Assembly: GCF_009696315.1 (NCBI RefSeq)
Contig: NZ_VUMG01000001.1
Span: forward strand, 248,001-312,000
Reading direction: 5' to 3'
Source: Cutibacterium porci
Lineage (GTDB): Bacteria; Actinomycetota; Actinomycetes; Propionibacteriales; Propionibacteriaceae
Length of the DNA: 64,000 nt
This document shows positions 19,968-28,156 of this stretch, one piece after another (position 1 is the stretch's first letter; each line of letters begins with the position of its first letter). The translations under genes were made by a program, and so were the position numbers. The notes under the pieces were generated by a model. It saw only the letters and a program-made list of their open reading frames with translations, was not told where the DNA came from and made no database searches.

Positions 19968-20347
19968 AGAAGAGTGGCCTGCTCAATCCCCAACTGTGCG
20001 CTGCGGTGGCCAGATTGGGGCACACTCAGAGTTTCGTAGTCGCTGATGCCGGGTTGCCAATTCCTCGTGAGGTCCCGGTTATTGATCTTGCGTTAGTACT
20101 GGGGGTTCCGAGGTTTCAGGAGGTCTTTGACGCGATCCTCGACGAGGTCGTCGTGGACGGGGCGACGATCGCTACCGAAGCGATTAACCATGAGCCGGAG
20201 CAGTGGGTGAGGAGCCGGATCGAAGAGGTTGACGCCGTTAGTCATGAGGACCTCAAGAGGTTACTGCCGAGCGTCTCCTTCGTGGTGCGCACAGGGGAGA
20301 CAACTCCATACTCCAACGTCGTCGTTCATTGTGGCGTGCCGTTTTGA
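19964..20347 (+). CDS. rbsD: D-ribose pyranase
   Basis: A 127-residue protein starting MKKSGLLNPQLCAAVARLGHTQ, the typical RbsD opening with the catalytic histidine in LGHT. It converts beta-pyranose to beta-furanose ribose for ribokinase. The C-terminus contains VVRTGETTPYSNVV, the conserved nucleotide-free active-site strand. The ATG overlaps the rbsK stop. Here rbsD ends the operon, unlike E. coli where it is first. Confidence 0.94.
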   Translation: MKKSGLLNPQLCAAVARLGHTQSFVVADAGLPIPREVPVIDLALVLGVPRFQEVFDAILDEVVVDGATIATEAINHEPEQWVRSRIEEVDAVSHEDLKRLLPSVSFVVRTGETTPYSNVVVHCGVPF

Positions 20348-20442
20348 ACGGAGTGTGCGGCCCCTCGATTGGATTCGATTTGGTTATTTGGAGTGTCATC
20401 CAGTAAAGTTTTCACTCGCGACCGGGAAGCCGGTCGAGGTTT

Positions 20443-20516
20443 GGGCCTATAGCTCAGTCGGTTAGAGCGCCGCCCTGATAAGGCGGAGGTCACTGGTTCA
20501 AGTCCAGTTAGGCCCA
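20443..20516 (+). tRNA. tRNA-Ile (anticodon GAT)
   Basis: A 74-nt cloverleaf. Acceptor GGGCCTA pairs with TAGGCCC at 20509-20515, and the discriminator is A. The anticodon stem CCGCC/GGCGG encloses loop CTGATAA with anticodon GAT. The T arm contains GGTTCAAGTCC. The 3' CCA is not encoded. Confidence 0.97.
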
Positions 20517-20522
20517 CAGTGT

Positions 20523-20548
20523 GAAACCCCTAGTCATCTAGGGGTTTC
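20523..20548 (+). terminator. Terminator after tRNA-Ile
   Basis: GAAACCCCTAG at 20523-20533 pairs perfectly with CTAGGGGTTTC at 20538-20548 across a TCAT loop, followed by a T-containing stretch. It ends the tRNA transcript. Confidence 0.8.
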
Positions 20549-20670
20549 GTTGCTTCTAGGGGGCGGCGTGCTGACAATGCGCTCCCGTGTGTGCGTCATG
20601 TCTGTTGATGAGTGGTTTGGGCAAAACAGCCCACCATTTGAGAGAATTGTTCCGCCCCCGATCAGCGGGA

Positions 20671-20712
20671 CCCGGACGAGGGAGCCGTACCCGGACAGCG
20701 ACAAGACGGCCT
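20671..20712 (+). promoter_or_regulatory. Guanidine-III (ykkC-III) riboswitch
   Basis: The segment CCGGACGAGG, then GCCGTACCCGG, then GACAAGACGGC matches, with the same spacing, the compact guanidine-III riboswitch that I know from Thermobifida fusca. CCGG at 20672 can pair with the later CCGG, and GCCGT with ACGGC, in the pseudoknot layout of the class. Its 3' edge lies just before the AAGG ribosome-binding site of the exporter gene, so control is likely at translation initiation, with guanidinium turning the gene on. Confidence 0.85.
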
Positions 20713-20730
20713 GAAAAGGTGGTTGCTGTC

Positions 20731-21045
20731 GTGGCATGGCTGATTCTTGTGTTGTCCGGATCCTTGGAGGCTGTCTGGGCTACGGCGATGGGTCGATCTG
20801 AGGGGTTCACAAAACTGTTTCCGAGCATTGTCGTCGTTGCTGGGTGTGCTGCGAGCATGTTTGGCCTGGCTATTGCCATGAAATCCCTGCCCGTCGGTAC
20901 AGCCTACGCGGTATGGGTTGGGATTGGAGCCGTGGTCACTGTCGCTTACGCGATGATTGTTGGTGCCGAGCCGGTGTCGGTGGCCAAGATTCTGCTGCTA
21001 GGCGGGATCGTTGGGTGTGTCATTGGCCTCAAGCTGGTGGAGTGA
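20731..21045 (+). CDS. SMR-family guanidinium exporter (Gdx/SugE type)
   Basis: A 104-residue membrane protein with four hydrophobic segments. The start at the GTG at 20731 reads (M)AWLILVLSGSLEAVWA, matching SugE/Gdx, with the essential membrane glutamate at residue 12-13. KSLPVGTAYAVWVGIGAV is the family signature. A GTG at 20719 is an alternative start. SugE-type SMR proteins exchange guanidinium for protons, and the guanidine riboswitch just upstream supports this substrate over quaternary ammonium compounds. Confidence 0.9.
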   Translation: MAWLILVLSGSLEAVWATAMGRSEGFTKLFPSIVVVAGCAASMFGLAIAMKSLPVGTAYAVWVGIGAVVTVAYAMIVGAEPVSVAKILLLGGIVGCVIGLKLVE

Positions 21046-21370
21046 TGGCGGCGAGGGCCTTGTAAACGTCGCCTGCCTGGCCGCGAAGGATGTGGGCTAC
21101 GGTGTTCAGCAAAATTGCTGTTCTTATGACGTTCTCATACCGTCAACCCCGATTAACTGGGAAACGTCGGACGTTAGCTTGGTTTTCCTTCTTGCCATCA
21201 ATGAGGGGACTACGATGATTTTGTGAGGCTCTATCAACTGCTGATCCGCGTTCTTTATGATCAGGAATTGTTAACAGAACTGCAGTCAATTTCGTCGTAT
21301 CATGAATTCATGACATTTCTCGATAAGCAAATATCTATGTGATGCTGGCACGTGGGTAGACAATGGTTGG
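21046..21370. other. Intergenic region without a supportable gene
   Basis: 325 bases between the SMR gene and the MFS gene. I see no RNA gene, strong hairpin or convincing frame. The right half (21230-21340) is AT-richer and probably holds the promoter of the MFS gene. A short minus-strand stretch is discussed under rejected items. Confidence 0.5.
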
Positions 21371-22597
21371 GTGAGTACTGCCGAGGAAGAGTCAGCGTCC
21401 GTAGTCTTACCCGAGGGATTGAGGAGGGGGCGTCCTGGTTATGTAACTGCGCTCGTTGCCCTCGTGGCTGCTGGTCTGGCTTCGTTCAACACTATGTACT
21501 GCACGCAGGCCCTTATGCCAACTCTCACCGACGCCCTTGGTGCCTCAGCGGCCGACGCATCCTTGACTGTCAGCGCTGCGACAGGTGTGTTAGCCCTCAC
21601 CATTCTTCCTGCTTCGGTCTTGTCAGAACGCTTCGGCCGTGGTCGCGTCATCGTCGGATCAGCGGCTGCGGCAGTCGCCGTCGGTCTGCTATTGCCCTTT
21701 GCTCCCAGCCTCAGCTGGCTTGTCGTTGGTCGTGGTGTGCAAGGCCTCATGGTTGCGGGTGTTCCCGCGACCGCTATGGCCTGGCTGTCTCAGGAAATTG
21801 ATCCGCACTACCTTCCTCAGGCAATGGGTCTTTACGTGGCTGGAAATACCGTCGGTGGATTACTAGGGCGACTTATTCCAGCTGGAATGCTCAATTTCAC
21901 TGGGTGGCGGTGGGCGCTGGCCGTCGACATGTTGTTTGCGCTGGCTTGCACGGTCGTGACAGTTTTTATTATGCCGAAGGAGCGGCGGTTCGTCCCGAAA
22001 GCGATTGGCCTTCGCACCGAGATGCAAGCCGTCCTCAACCATTGGTACGATTCACGTAAGGCATCACTGTTTTTGGTGGCCTTTTTAGCTATGGGGACTT
22101 TCGTCTCCCTCTATGACTTTCTTGGCTACCGCCTCACTACTGCTCCATTCCATTTTTCCCAATCGGGGGTTGGTGGCATCTTTCTTCTGTACCTTTTTGG
22201 GACGGTTGCTTCGGCACGTACCGGCACCGTCGTTACACGATGGGGCCGCTCTCGGACGATCCTCGGTGGCGCGGTGCTGGGTCTGGTAGGCCTGCCTATG
22301 GTCATCAGTACCCGCTTGTCGGTTATTCTCATCGGCGTCGCGGTGTTCACCTACGGATTCTTCATCGTTCATTCTGTCGCTTCAGGGTGGGTTGGTGCTC
22401 TCGCGAACAAGGATCGCGCGGAAGCGTCGGGCACCTATCTGGCCTGTTATTACTTGGGGTCGTCCATCGTAGGTTATCTATCAGGCCTTGTCTTTCATCA
22501 TTTCGGGTGGCGCACCTTGACGCTGTGGATGGAAGGAACTTTCATCCTTTCGACGATCCTCGTCGTCACTGTTGCTCGGCGTTCAGCAACTCACTGA
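21371..22597 (+). CDS. MFS transporter, YnfM/arabinose-efflux-like
   Basis: A 408-residue membrane protein with about 12 hydrophobic segments. The loop 2-3 motif is SERFGRGRVIVG, and a weaker repeat WGRSRTILGG lies in the second half. The TM5 stretch YVAGNTVGGLLGRLIPA resembles the AYVSGNSIGGM motif of YnfM-like efflux proteins. It starts at a GTG with a poor ribosome site. It stands alone on the plus strand. Substrate unknown; the family exports sugars or drugs. Confidence 0.8.
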   Translation: MSTAEEESASVVLPEGLRRGRPGYVTALVALVAAGLASFNTMYCTQALMPTLTDALGASAADASLTVSAATGVLALTILPASVLSERFGRGRVIVGSAAAAVAVGLLLPFAPSLSWLVVGRGVQGLMVAGVPATAMAWLSQEIDPHYLPQAMGLYVAGNTVGGLLGRLIPAGMLNFTGWRWALAVDMLFALACTVVTVFIMPKERRFVPKAIGLRTEMQAVLNHWYDSRKASLFLVAFLAMGTFVSLYDFLGYRLTTAPFHFSQSGVGGIFLLYLFGTVASARTGTVVTRWGRSRTILGGAVLGLVGLPMVISTRLSVILIGVAVFTYGFFIVHSVASGWVGALANKDRAEASGTYLACYYLGSSIVGYLSGLVFHHFGWRTLTLWMEGTFILSTILVVTVARRSATH

Positions 22598-22763
22598 CGT
22601 GACGTCCGCTCACGCTGCGTCGACAGGTTTCATGAAAGAGTTGTCCAGACCAGTTCTCGGTTCGCAGAACGCTGTATTTTAATGTCCAGAGCCGGTGGAG
22701 TGTGCCACCGTCGTTGTATCAGTGAGCCAGCGTTGGACCACTGGAACCCGAAAGGAACGCTTT

Positions 22764-24032
22764 ATGAAGCGGATGTACAAGATTGGCGCGAGTCTTATTG
22801 CCGCGACGTTCGCGCTGACCGCCTGCGGTGGTGGCGGTGGCGGCGACACGACTGCGGCTTCCAACGAGGATCCGGCAAGTCTCGAGACGACGATAAAGGT
22901 CCTTGCCCCGTCGTATTCTGAGTCGTCGAAGAGCGATTGGGAAGCCATCATCAAGAAGTTCAACGAGAAGTACCCCAAGGTCAAAGTTGAGCTTCAGATC
23001 GAGGGATGGGACGATTTCACCTCCAAGGTGCAGGCTCGTATTCAGGCTAAGGATTATCCGGACATCCTCAACGACAACGCCTATGCGGCTGCTGGCGAGG
23101 GTGGTCTGCTCTATCCGATGGACGAGATGCTTGACAAGGAGACCCTCGCGTCCATCGAGCCGGCATTGCTGGCTAACGGCAAGGGCAAGGATGGTACCCA
23201 GTGGGCCGCTCCTGACGTCGCCTCCTCGCGCATGCTCGCCTATAACACCACGTTGTTCGAGAAGGCCGGCATCAAGGAGGCCCCGAAGACGTGGGCTGAC
23301 CTTGAACAGGATGCTATGAAGGTCTCCAAGCTCGGCAATTCCGTATATGGCTACGGCATGCCGCTGGGTCGTGAGGAGGCCCAAGTGGAGTCCTCTTTGT
23401 GGTTGTGGGGCGCCGGTGGCTCGTGGGTCGACGGTGAGAAACTCGTCGCTAACAGTCCTAAGGCGGTCGAGGCCTACACCGAGATGAAGAAGCTTATTGA
23501 CGCCAATGCCGTCCAGCCGAACTCTGGCTCGACGAACCGTCAGCAAGCGGTCGATCTGTGGAACAACGGCAAGCTCGGCATGTTGCTCATGCACACTGGT
23601 CTGCTGGCTACTACAGACAAGGACTTCCCGAACGTCAAGTACAAACTTGCGCCCGTGCCGTCTAAGGACGGCAAGCCGGTCGCTTTCGGCGTCACCGATT
23701 TCCTGCTGGCCTTCAATAACCAGGATGCGAAGCGCAAGCAGGCAACGTCGGCTTTCCTCAATATGTTCTACTCCGACGAGGTGTACTCCAAGTGGTACAA
23801 ACCCACCGGTCTGATGCCGGTGACGACCTCGCAGATTACTGCTGCGACTAAGGATGCTGGCCATTTCGCGCCGTTCTATGACGCCCTCAAGGTTGTGAAG
23901 TTTGAGCCCGTCGGCAATCCGGAATGGGACGCCCTCAAGGACGCTTTGCAAGGTGGTGCCGGCAAGCTGGAAACTCAGGATCCCAAGACCGTCCTGGACA
24001 ACATCCAGAAGCAGGTTGACGCCCAGGGCTGA
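22764..24032 (+). CDS. Sugar ABC transporter substrate-binding lipoprotein
   Basis: A family-1 extracellular solute-binding protein of about 422 residues. The signal peptide ends in the lipobox LTAC, followed by a run of glycines. The ATG at 22764 is preceded by AAAGGA. The mature part has the MalE-like start (TIKVLAPSYSESSKSDWEAII) and the PDILNDNAYAAAGEGGL region. It is followed by two permease genes, so it captures a sugar or oligosaccharide for import. Substrate not predictable from sequence. Confidence 0.9.
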   Translation: MKRMYKIGASLIAATFALTACGGGGGGDTTAASNEDPASLETTIKVLAPSYSESSKSDWEAIIKKFNEKYPKVKVELQIEGWDDFTSKVQARIQAKDYPDILNDNAYAAAGEGGLLYPMDEMLDKETLASIEPALLANGKGKDGTQWAAPDVASSRMLAYNTTLFEKAGIKEAPKTWADLEQDAMKVSKLGNSVYGYGMPLGREEAQVESSLWLWGAGGSWVDGEKLVANSPKAVEAYTEMKKLIDANAVQPNSGSTNRQQAVDLWNNGKLGMLLMHTGLLATTDKDFPNVKYKLAPVPSKDGKPVAFGVTDFLLAFNNQDAKRKQATSAFLNMFYSDEVYSKWYKPTGLMPVTTSQITAATKDAGHFAPFYDALKVVKFEPVGNPEWDALKDALQGGAGKLETQDPKTVLDNIQKQVDAQG

Positions 24033-24044
24033 TGCCCGTTCGTG

Positions 24045-24073
24045 ACGGGAGGCGGGGCGATCCCGCCTCCCGT
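24045..24073 (+). terminator. Intercistronic hairpin after the binding-protein gene
   Basis: ACGGGAGGCGGG at 24045-24056 pairs perfectly with CCCGCCTCCCGT at 24062-24073, with a five-base loop and no T-run. Such hairpins commonly protect or attenuate the transcript so that the binding protein is made in excess over the permeases. Confidence 0.65.
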
Positions 24074-24093
24074 GGTACGAGAGGACCTATGAC

Positions 24094-25008
24094 ATGACGA
24101 AACCGCGTCGGCATCGGGAGGGAGGCCGCGAGACCGTGCGCGCCCTGCCGTGGATCGCGCCGTCCCTGTTGCTTATTTTTGGGGTGGTACTGTTCCCGGC
24201 AATTCTGTTGGTGTACTACTCCTTCATAAGATTCAACAAGTACGGGATTTCCCGTGACTTTACTGGCCTGGACAACTACATCGGCAAGGCGGGTGCGCTG
24301 ACTTTCCCCACCGTCCCCATCGGTCGGATCATCGTCAACACCGTCGTGTGGGTGGTGGTCGTTGTCATCGTGACGGTCGTTCTGTCCCTGCTGCTTGCTC
24401 AGTTCCTTAACCTCAATTTTCGGGGACGCAAGCTAGTGCGTCTCTTCGTCATTCTTCCCTGGGCCTGCTCGGTCGTTATGACGACGACGGTGTTCAGCTA
24501 TGGTTTGCAGCCTGACGTTGGTCTATTCAACCGGTTGTTCGTTGACACCGGAATCTTGCAGCATGCCTACGGCTTTACAAAGAACCCGGTCTCGGCTTTC
24601 TGGGCGGCTGTTTTTGTTGCGGTCTACGTTTCCTTACCTTTTACGACCTACACCATTCTTGCTGGCTTGCAGTCGGTGCCGACTGACATCATTGAAGCCA
24701 GTCACGTCGACGGTGCTACAGCCTTCCAGCGTTACCGCCACGTCGTATTGCCGATGCTGCGCCCGGCGATTGCGGTAGCCACCCTCATCAACATCATTAA
24801 TGTCTTTAATTCCTTGCCGATTCTTAAGATCTTGCAAGAAACCCCGGGTTACCATCGCGGACACATCACGACTACCCTCATCTTTGAATATAAATTGCAG
24901 CTCGGACCAGGCGTGGCCAGTGCGTTGTCGGTGCTCAACTTCCTATTCTGCCTTATCATTATCGCGATCTATGTCGCGACTGTGAAGCCGACGAAGGAGG
25001 TCGACTGA
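24094..25008 (+). CDS. Sugar ABC transporter permease, MalF type
   Basis: A 304-residue integral membrane protein with about six hydrophobic segments. The EAA loop, which contacts the ATPase, reads EASHVDGATAFQRYRHVVLPML. The start is an ATG after a GAGGACC ribosome site. It pairs with the permease that follows after one base. No ATPase gene is in the cluster. Confidence 0.9.
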   Translation: MTKPRRHREGGRETVRALPWIAPSLLLIFGVVLFPAILLVYYSFIRFNKYGISRDFTGLDNYIGKAGALTFPTVPIGRIIVNTVVWVVVVVIVTVVLSLLLAQFLNLNFRGRKLVRLFVILPWACSVVMTTTVFSYGLQPDVGLFNRLFVDTGILQHAYGFTKNPVSAFWAAVFVAVYVSLPFTTYTILAGLQSVPTDIIEASHVDGATAFQRYRHVVLPMLRPAIAVATLINIINVFNSLPILKILQETPGYHRGHITTTLIFEYKLQLGPGVASALSVLNFLFCLIIIAIYVATVKPTKEVD

Positions 25009-25009
25009 C

Positions 25010-25864
25010 ATGGACACCATTAAGCCTCGAGGTGGCATCAATCACCGCCCTAATCCTGTCCTAGTTATTATCGGATCCCTCGTCACGGTTATTTTCTTCG
25101 CTTTCCCCTACCTGCTGATGTTCATCAGTTCACTGAAGTCTCAGTCGGACCTGCGTCGCATTCCTCCGACCTATCTTCCTGAGAAAGCGATATGGAGTAA
25201 CTATGTCGACGTCTGGTCGTCGAATGTTGCCCCGGGTAAATCCCTGCTTGCCACAGCCATCATTTCCTTCGGCGCAACCTTGCTCGTGCTGCTCATTGCG
25301 ACTCCGGCTGCCTACTACGTCGCTCGGTTTCGCTTCCCGGGGCGGCTGCCCTTCCTATTCCTGGTATTGACGGCCCAGATGCTGCAGCCGACGGTGCTGG
25401 CCGTCGGTTTATACCAGGAATTCTCCGGCTGGACTGGCTACGCTATTTGGGGTGCGCTGATCCTCATCAACGCAGCGTTCAACCTGTCCTTCGCGATTTG
25501 GATCATGCATGCTTTCTTCTCGTCGATTCCCAAGGAGATTGACGAGGCTGCACTCATCGACGGCCTGGGGCGAGTTCAGACGATGTTCAAGATTTCTCTA
25601 CCGCTGGTATGGCCAGGAATCGTGACGGCGACGATCTTCGCTTTCGTCAATACTTGGAATGAGTACGCGGCTGCATTCGTGCTGGTACAGCAGCCCGATC
25701 TGCAACCGCTGACGGTTTCGATGCCGCGATTCCTTGGCCTCTATGTTCGTGATTGGCAGTATCTGTTCACTACTGCCATGGTTGCTATCGTGCCTGTCAT
25801 CATTTTGTTTGCTCTCATTGAGAAGAGGCTTATAGGCGGTCTGACGGCCGGTGCCGTGAAGTGA
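25010..25864 (+). CDS. Sugar ABC transporter permease, MalG type
   Basis: A 284-residue membrane protein with six hydrophobic segments and the EAA motif DEAALIDGLGRVQTMFKISL. It completes the importer with the two preceding genes. An AGGAGG ribosome site lies inside the end of the upstream permease gene. The 3' end overlaps, on the other strand, the tail of a broken gene. An ATPase of the MsmX/UgpC kind must come from elsewhere in the genome. Confidence 0.9.
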   Translation: MDTIKPRGGINHRPNPVLVIIGSLVTVIFFAFPYLLMFISSLKSQSDLRRIPPTYLPEKAIWSNYVDVWSSNVAPGKSLLATAIISFGATLLVLLIATPAAYYVARFRFPGRLPFLFLVLTAQMLQPTVLAVGLYQEFSGWTGYAIWGALILINAAFNLSFAIWIMHAFFSSIPKEIDEAALIDGLGRVQTMFKISLPLVWPGIVTATIFAFVNTWNEYAAAFVLVQQPDLQPLTVSMPRFLGLYVRDWQYLFTTAMVAIVPVIILFALIEKRLIGGLTAGAVK

Positions 25865-26552
25865 GAGTCCTGATAATGTCGATTTTTATTACTGTGCCAT
25901 AATAATCGGCAGGTATTCCCAGAAAATCTGCATGTAGTTTAGGGCCATATCCCAAAATCTTAAGAAGCGTATTAAGGTGAGGTAAGGCGTCCTCGTCGCA
26001 TTGCAGCATGGGCTCCATAATATGCCAGAGTCTCAATTCTTCTAATGTCCAGGCGCTATAGCGTTGAGTTTCTATCGGTGTTTACCAGGGTCGGATTCTT
26101 TGTTCGTTTGGGGTGGCGTGGATGTGTTGTGGTGGTTGGCCTTGGAGGAGGGTGATGAGGTCAAATAGCCAGCCTAGGGCTGTGATGTCGTCGGGCATGT
26201 GCCAGGTGAGGGTGAGGTGAGGAGACATCCACCGGCAGACCTCGCGGCTGAGGGTCGAGATCATATCCACGTGGTCATCGGGGTCTGGGTTGAGGAGATC
26301 CCAGTCGCAGGGGTCGAAATAGACGCATTCGACGTCAATGCTTTGGGGAGTGGATAACCCTATGAGTCGGAGGGCATCGGCGAGGACGAGCATGATTTTC
26401 ATGCCGGGTCGTCCGAGGATGTGGTGCTCGGGGTGAGAGTCTAGGCGTAGGGTGAGATATTCGGGTTGGCTGGTGTCGGATACGACTACTCCGATGGGTT
26501 CTTCTATGAGGTATTCCCGGTTTTCTAGTGGGGGGTGTCCCTATGTTCCCCG

Positions 26553-27791
26553 TCAAGCGGCGAGGGGCAGGGGTGATGGCTCTCGCGTTGGGGTGGGGGC
26601 CCGGTAGGGCTCCCGGTTCTTGAGCATGGCGAACAGGACATCACAGCGTCGGCGTGACAAGCAGATGAGGGCGGCGTTGTGCTTCTTGCCCTGGGCTCGT
26701 TTGCGGTCGTAGTAGGCCTTGGAGGTGGGGTCTGAGCGCAGTGCGGCGAAGGCGGACAGGAACAGGGCTCGTTTGAGGTGTTTGTTGCCAGAGCGGGCGG
26801 GAAACTCGCCGCGGATGCTGGTTCCGGATCGTCGGGTGACTGGGGCGAGTCCGGCGTAGGCGGCGAGGTGTCCGGCGGTGGGGAATTGGGAGGCGTCGCC
26901 GACGTCGAGCAGGATCCGTGCTGCGGTCCTGACCCCGACGCCTGGCATCGAGGTCAGGATCTTGGCAAGAGGGTGAGCATCAACAACCTGTTCGATCTGC
27001 GCCGCGAGTGCGTGTCGCTGGTCCAGCGTCTGGCGCAGCGATGCAGCGAGTTGGGGCAGGACCTGCTCGGCTGCGGCGGTTCCGGCAACGATGACGGTCT
27101 GCTCGGCCAGGGCGGTGGTGATGGCATCGGCGAACTCTTGGGCGCCGCGCGGGTAGGCCTTGCTGATGACCCGCAGCAGCTTGGACTTCGACGCAGCGGC
27201 CATGGCCTGGGGCCCGCCGGGCTGCTCGATCACCGCGAGGCCTTGCTTGGTGGTCAACCGGGGTCCGACAACGCGTTCCAGGGCCGGGTGGATCTGGGTG
27301 AGCAATCCTCGGATGCGGTTCGACAGCCGGGTCGCTTCGGCGGCGAGGTCCTCGTCGAACCCGACCAACACCTTCAGCTCCGCGAGGGTTTCCTCGCCGG
27401 CGTCGACCCGGCGCAGGGTGTGGGGCATGGTCCTCGCGGTGTCGGCGATGACGAACGCGTCGCGGGCGTCGGTCTTGGCGTTGCCCGGGTAGAGGTCTGC
27501 TGCGCGGCGCATGGCCAGCCCGGGCAGGTAGGCGACCTGGATTCCCATGGACCGGGCGACCGCGATGGGTAGTGCTCCGATTGTGTTCGGCTGGTCAACG
27601 ATCACCAGGACCCGGCCATGGGTCTGGAGCTTGTCGAAGAGTTCCTCGAGGCGCTTCTGGTCCTGGGGCAGGGGCTTGTCGAAGACCTTCCGGCCAGCAG
27701 CATCCAATGCGCAGGCGTGGTGGTCGGTCTTGCCAACGTCCAGCCCGCACCAGATGTCGAAGCCGCTGTCCTGATTCATGACAACCGCCAT
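26553..27791 (-). CDS. IS110-family DEDD transposase
   Basis: 412 residues. The N-terminal RuvC-like DEDD domain shows GLDVGKTDHHACALD, VIVDQP and KTDARDAFVIADTAR, supplying the acidic residues. The C-terminal Transposase_20 domain shows LTSMPGVGVRTAA and GLAPVTRRSGTS, with the family's catalytic serine region. The protein appears complete, so the element may still be active. Start ATG at 27791, or the in-frame ATG four codons later. Confidence 0.93.
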   Translation of the reverse strand: MAVVMNQDSGFDIWCGLDVGKTDHHACALDAAGRKVFDKPLPQDQKRLEELFDKLQTHGRVLVIVDQPNTIGALPIAVARSMGIQVAYLPGLAMRRAADLYPGNAKTDARDAFVIADTARTMPHTLRRVDAGEETLAELKVLVGFDEDLAAEATRLSNRIRGLLTQIHPALERVVGPRLTTKQGLAVIEQPGGPQAMAAASKSKLLRVISKAYPRGAQEFADAITTALAEQTVIVAGTAAAEQVLPQLAASLRQTLDQRHALAAQIEQVVDAHPLAKILTSMPGVGVRTAARILLDVGDASQFPTAGHLAAYAGLAPVTRRSGTSIRGEFPARSGNKHLKRALFLSAFAALRSDPTSKAYYDRKRAQGKKHNAALICLSRRRCDVLFAMLKNREPYRAPTPTREPSPLPLAA

Positions 27792-28010
27792 CCTTCCATC
27801 CCGAGATGAACGGTCGCCCGGGTGGTGATGCGTCAGCTGCCGGCACCCACGTTACGAAGAGACCTTTGAAGCAGGCCGTGTCCCTATCAGCGGTCGGCTG
27901 GCGCCACCAAGCCCGGTGACAACACCCCCCCGGATCATTCATGAGACAGGGGCAGCAAGTCATGCCGGGCCCGGCGACCGTGACCCCTCCTTACGGGGTC
28001 ACCAGCAAGG
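27792..28010 (-). ncRNA. Candidate IS110 bridge RNA region
   Basis: This non-coding end lies upstream of the transposase, where IS110 elements encode the bridge RNA that guides recombination. It contains a strong hairpin (27980-27987 paired with 27995-28002, 7-nt loop), which could be the 5' stem-loop, plus further GC-rich inverted stretches. A 10-base segment at 27878-27887 is identical to 26535-26544, at the other insertion junction. That is what a guide loop would be expected to show. RNA ends and fold are not determined. Confidence 0.5.
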
Positions 28011-28156
28011 TAACGGGTCGAAGTAGCCGTGGGATTGGGCTGATTCCGTGAGGATGCGTAGTTCATCGGTGTCAGTGAATGCTCCGATGTCGTTGAGTGC
28101 GAGGTGGAGCGTTGTGCTGATGGCTACGTTGCCGATGATGCATGGGCGTTGTTCTT

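Larger units (their letters stand above)
26540..28010 (-). mobile_element. IS110-family insertion sequence
   Basis: One transposase gene with a long non-coding stretch upstream of it (27792-28010) and a very short one downstream, the layout of the IS110 group. Boundaries are approximate. They are deduced from where the interrupted host frame is lost (about 28011) and regained (about 26540), giving about 1.47 kb. There are no obvious inverted repeats or target duplication, normal for the family. Base composition is more GC-rich than the flanks by eye. Confidence 0.85.

Noticed and set aside
21046-21170. Minus-strand reading NVIRTAILLNTVAHIL followed by RGQAGDVYKALAAI in the spacer before the MFS gene
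   Set aside because: It reads like protein for about 37 residues but has a stop directly upstream, no start codon and runs into the SMR gene. Too short to call a gene or a relic.
26778-27572. Long plus-strand frame opposite the IS110 transposase
   Set aside because: It is the antisense shadow of a GC-rich gene, glycine-rich and without ribosome site or homology.
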